NCBI GenBank assembly: GCA_002361175.1
Contig: DESG01000004.1
Coordinates: forward strand, 6,707 to 13,211
Length of the DNA stretch: 6,505 nt
From: Lachnoclostridium sp. UBA3320
Lineage (GTDB): Bacteria > Bacillota > Clostridia > Lachnospirales > Lachnospiraceae
Direction of reading: 5' to 3'
The notes under the pieces are model-generated. The model saw nothing but the letters and a program-made list of their open reading frames with translations, was not told where the DNA came from and ran no database searches. The number at the start of each line of letters is the position of its first letter. The stretch's first letter is position 1. The position numbers and the translations under genes were made by a program. Below, piece after piece: positions 5,593-6,505 of this stretch.

Positions 5593-5615
5593 TATTAACT
5601 TTTTTTGTTTAAGCT
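5593..5615. repeat. Operator-like direct repeat, copy 1, at the xis transcription start
   Basis: The plus strand reads TATTAAC, seven T, G, TTTAAG, CT. It matches copy 2 (5669-5691) at 21 of 23 positions. Each copy contains an imperfect inverted pair (AACTT with AAGCT here). This copy covers about +2 to +25 of the xis transcript, a repressing position. Confidence 0.6.
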
Positions 5616-5623
5616 GTATTGTT

Positions 5624-5652
5624 ATAATACTAAATAAATTCCGTTAAGTCAA
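5624..5652 (-). promoter_or_regulatory. Sigma-A promoter of the xis-int-mobC-repA operon
   Basis: Minus-strand -35 TTGACT (5647-5652) and -10 TATTAT (5624-5629) are separated by exactly 17 nt. Transcription should start near 5617, about 45 nt before the xis ATG. No other comparably good promoter was noticed before the ATPase gene, so the packed genes downstream probably share this one. Confidence 0.82.
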
Positions 5653-5668
5653 GTGCTTTTTTAAAAAA

Positions 5669-5691
5669 TATTAACTTTTTTTATTTAAGTT
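5669..5691. repeat. Operator-like direct repeat, copy 2, between the divergent promoters
   Basis: The plus strand reads TATTAAC, seven T, A, TTTAAG, TT, with a clean inverted pair AACTT/AAGTT (5673-5677 and 5687-5691). It lies 76 bp from copy 1, upstream of the xis -35 and 4 bp before the -35 of the XRE gene. The XRE protein is the natural candidate to bind both; Xis is the alternative. Confidence 0.6.
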
Positions 5692-5695
5692 ATTC

Positions 5696-5724
5696 TTGCT
5701 ATTTCTGTTGTGCCATGTTATACT
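5696..5724 (+). promoter_or_regulatory. Promoter of the XRE regulator gene
   Basis: The -35 is TTGCTA (5696-5701) and the -10 is TATACT (5719-5724), with a 17-nt spacer. Transcription would start near 5731, about 25 nt before the ATG. The weaker -35 box abuts operator copy 2, which suits autoregulation. Confidence 0.7.
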
Positions 5725-5755
5725 GAATCCAACACAATAGAACGGAGGTTTTAGT

Positions 5756-6313
5756 ATGGCAATTGGCAAACGTATCCGCTTTTTCCGCAATCGTAAAGGC
5801 ATGACACAAAAACAATTAGGCGAGCTCCTTGGTTTTCTCGGAAATACCTCTGATGTCCGCATGGCACAGTACGAATCAGAAGCCAGAACACCGAAGCATG
5901 ACCTTGTAAAAGAAATGGCGCATATTTTTAATGTAAGTCCTCACGCTCTTATGGTACCCGATATTGATACTTACATTGGGCTTATGCACACTCTCTTTGC
6001 ATTGGAAGATATGTATGGACTAAAAATCAGTGAATTTGATGGAAAAATCTGTCTGTGTCTTGATAAGTCTGACTATTCAATTTATACGTCTATGTTCAAT
6101 ATGTTTCATGAATGGCAAGAACAAGCTGCTAAGTTGGAACAGGGCGAGATTACCAAGGAAGAGTACGACCAATGGCGTTACAATTATCCTGAACCAGATA
6201 CCTCAAAACATTGGGCGAAAGTTCCCTCACAAGCGGTCAGTGATATGCTTACAGAAGAATTAAAGAAAATCGAAAAACAAGAAAAGAAAAAACAGAAAAA
6301 GAAGAAAGCATAA
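5756..6313 (+). CDS. XRE/Cro-C1 family transcriptional regulator
   Basis: The protein is 185 residues. Residues 4-66 form a Cro/C1-type helix-turn-helix: IGKRIRFFRNRKGMTQKQLGELL, then VRMAQYESEARTPKHDLVKEMAHIFNVSPHAL. An unusual insertion, GFLGNTSD, sits in the HTH region. The middle (about 70-145) is a C-terminal domain I cannot name, with FALEDMYGLKISEF and YDQWRYNYPE. The end is a lysine-rich tail (KKIEKQEKKKQKKKK). The ATG follows GGAGG at 5744-5748 by 7 nt. It is the only confident plus-strand gene and diverges from xis-int, so it is probably the element's repressor. No peptidase motif is seen, so RecA-driven self-cleavage is unlikely; the derepression signal is unknown. Confidence 0.88.
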   Translation: MAIGKRIRFFRNRKGMTQKQLGELLGFLGNTSDVRMAQYESEARTPKHDLVKEMAHIFNVSPHALMVPDIDTYIGLMHTLFALEDMYGLKISEFDGKICLCLDKSDYSIYTSMFNMFHEWQEQAAKLEQGEITKEEYDQWRYNYPEPDTSKHWAKVPSQAVSDMLTEELKKIEKQEKKKQKKKKA

Positions 6314-6317
6314 AAAG

Positions 6318-6366
6318 ACCTTGCCGATATTTAGTTGTTATATCTGAAAATCAGCAAGGTTTTCTT
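6318..6366 (+). terminator. Probable terminator after the XRE gene
   Basis: ACCTTGC (6318-6324) pairs with GCAAGGT (6354-6360). Inside, after a mismatched pair, GAT (6326-6328) pairs with ATC (6350-6352). The stem is followed by TTTCTT. The large loop makes it weaker than a classic terminator, but it starts 4 nt after the stop codon, where one is expected. Confidence 0.6.
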
Positions 6367-6373
6367 ATACCAT

Positions 6374-6401
6374 TGATGTAATTATTTAGTGAGTGATGTA
6401 A
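6374..6401. repeat. Two TGATGTAA direct repeats, 20 bp apart
   Basis: TGATGTAA occurs at 6374-6381 and 6394-6401, two helical turns apart, next to the integrase-site-like repeats. Such spacing suits protein binding on one DNA face, for example Xis or a second integrase site, but the repeats are short and may be chance. Confidence 0.35.
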
Positions 6402-6406
6402 AAAAA

Positions 6407-6426
6407 TGTTGCCAAATTGTTGCCAA
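6407..6426. repeat. Probable integrase arm-type binding repeats
   Basis: TGTTGCCAA occurs at 6407-6415 and 6418-6426, an exact repeat with an 11-bp period, about one helical turn. Tandem TTGGCAACA-type repeats next to attachment sites are a common arrangement for integrases with an N-terminal arm-binding domain, which this Int has. They suggest that the element end (att) lies within or just to the right of 6427-6505. The core cannot be fixed because the other end is outside the window. Confidence 0.55.
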
Positions 6427-6429
6427 TAC

Positions 6430-6505
6430 TTAAACAAATTTGCTTGAAACTCGCATAAATACAGGCTTCTTCATTTCCACTTGTTCATGCAAAACAAGTT
6501 TTTGC
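6430..6505 (-). CDS. Possible C-terminal end of a flanking gene, cut by right edge
   Basis: A minus-strand frame enters from the right edge and runs 24 codons to a TAA (6430-6432), ending KKPVFMRVSSKFV. It stops 3 nt before the arm-type repeats. Many integrases target the 3' end of a host gene and restore its last codons, so this may be the host target gene. I do not recognise the protein. A hairpin inside it (6479-6499) argues for caution. Confidence 0.3.
   Translation of the reverse strand, partial: QKLVLHEQVEMKKPVFMRVSSKFV
6479..6503 (+). terminator. Possible plus-strand terminator hairpin at the right edge
   Basis: ACTTGTT (6479-6485) and AACAAGT (6493-6499) form a 7-bp stem with a 7-base loop, followed by TTTT on the plus strand. 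The stem is AT-rich and therefore weak. If real, it would stop transcription leaving the element rightward and would argue against the minus-strand frame being coding. Confidence 0.35.

Noticed and set aside
5671..5862. A 63-codon minus-strand open frame
   Set aside because: It is antisense to the start of the XRE gene and to its promoter and operator region; the protein is arginine- and proline-rich without a known pattern.

Overview
This window looks like most of an integrative mobilizable element from a low-GC, gut-type Firmicute, probably Clostridia/Lachnospiraceae. That taxonomic guess rests on AT-rich DNA, strong AGGAGG-type ribosome sites, near-consensus sigma-A promoters and the protein types; it is an inference. 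No RNA gene, CRISPR array or insertion sequence is visible.

Layout, right to left because nearly all genes lie on the minus strand. At the right edge (about 6370-6505) is a probable attachment region, with two TGTTGCCAA repeats 11 bp apart beside the last 24 codons of an unidentified open frame. Next is a control module: a plus-strand XRE/Cro-type repressor (5756-6313) diverges from a 59-aa Xis-like helix-turn-helix protein (5393-5572), and two direct repeats bracket the xis promoter. Then comes a tightly packed run: tyrosine integrase (4294-5376), ribbon-helix-helix MobC-like protein (3965-4288, 5 nt after int) and RepA-type RecA-fold ATPase (2808-3968, overlapping mobC by 4 nt). The 3' end of the ATPase gene runs into a compact inverted array of 9-bp repeats (2728-2813), a candidate replication origin or operator. 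Two small unknown genes follow (2481-2714 and 2194-2409). A hairpin-rich region (about 2055-2190), the likely oriT, lies immediately upstream of a MobV/Pre-Mob relaxase (660-2018, TTG start). After a long imperfect hairpin (599-645) comes the cargo: a half-size type I restriction specificity subunit (HsdS-like) that runs off the left edge. It has its own strong promoter bracketed by two copies of an 18-bp palindromic operator.

Proposed working (inference): the XRE protein holds the xis-int-mobC-repA operon silent. On derepression, Xis and Int excise the element as a circle, the RepA-type helicase and repeat array may let the circle replicate, and MobV with the MobC-like accessory nicks oriT for transfer using another element's conjugation machinery. 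No type IV secretion or coupling-protein gene is visible here. The HsdS-like cargo could redirect a host type I restriction-modification complex to a new DNA sequence. The least explained parts are the two doubly flanked promoters, the inverted repeat array and the hairpin between mobV and hsdS.
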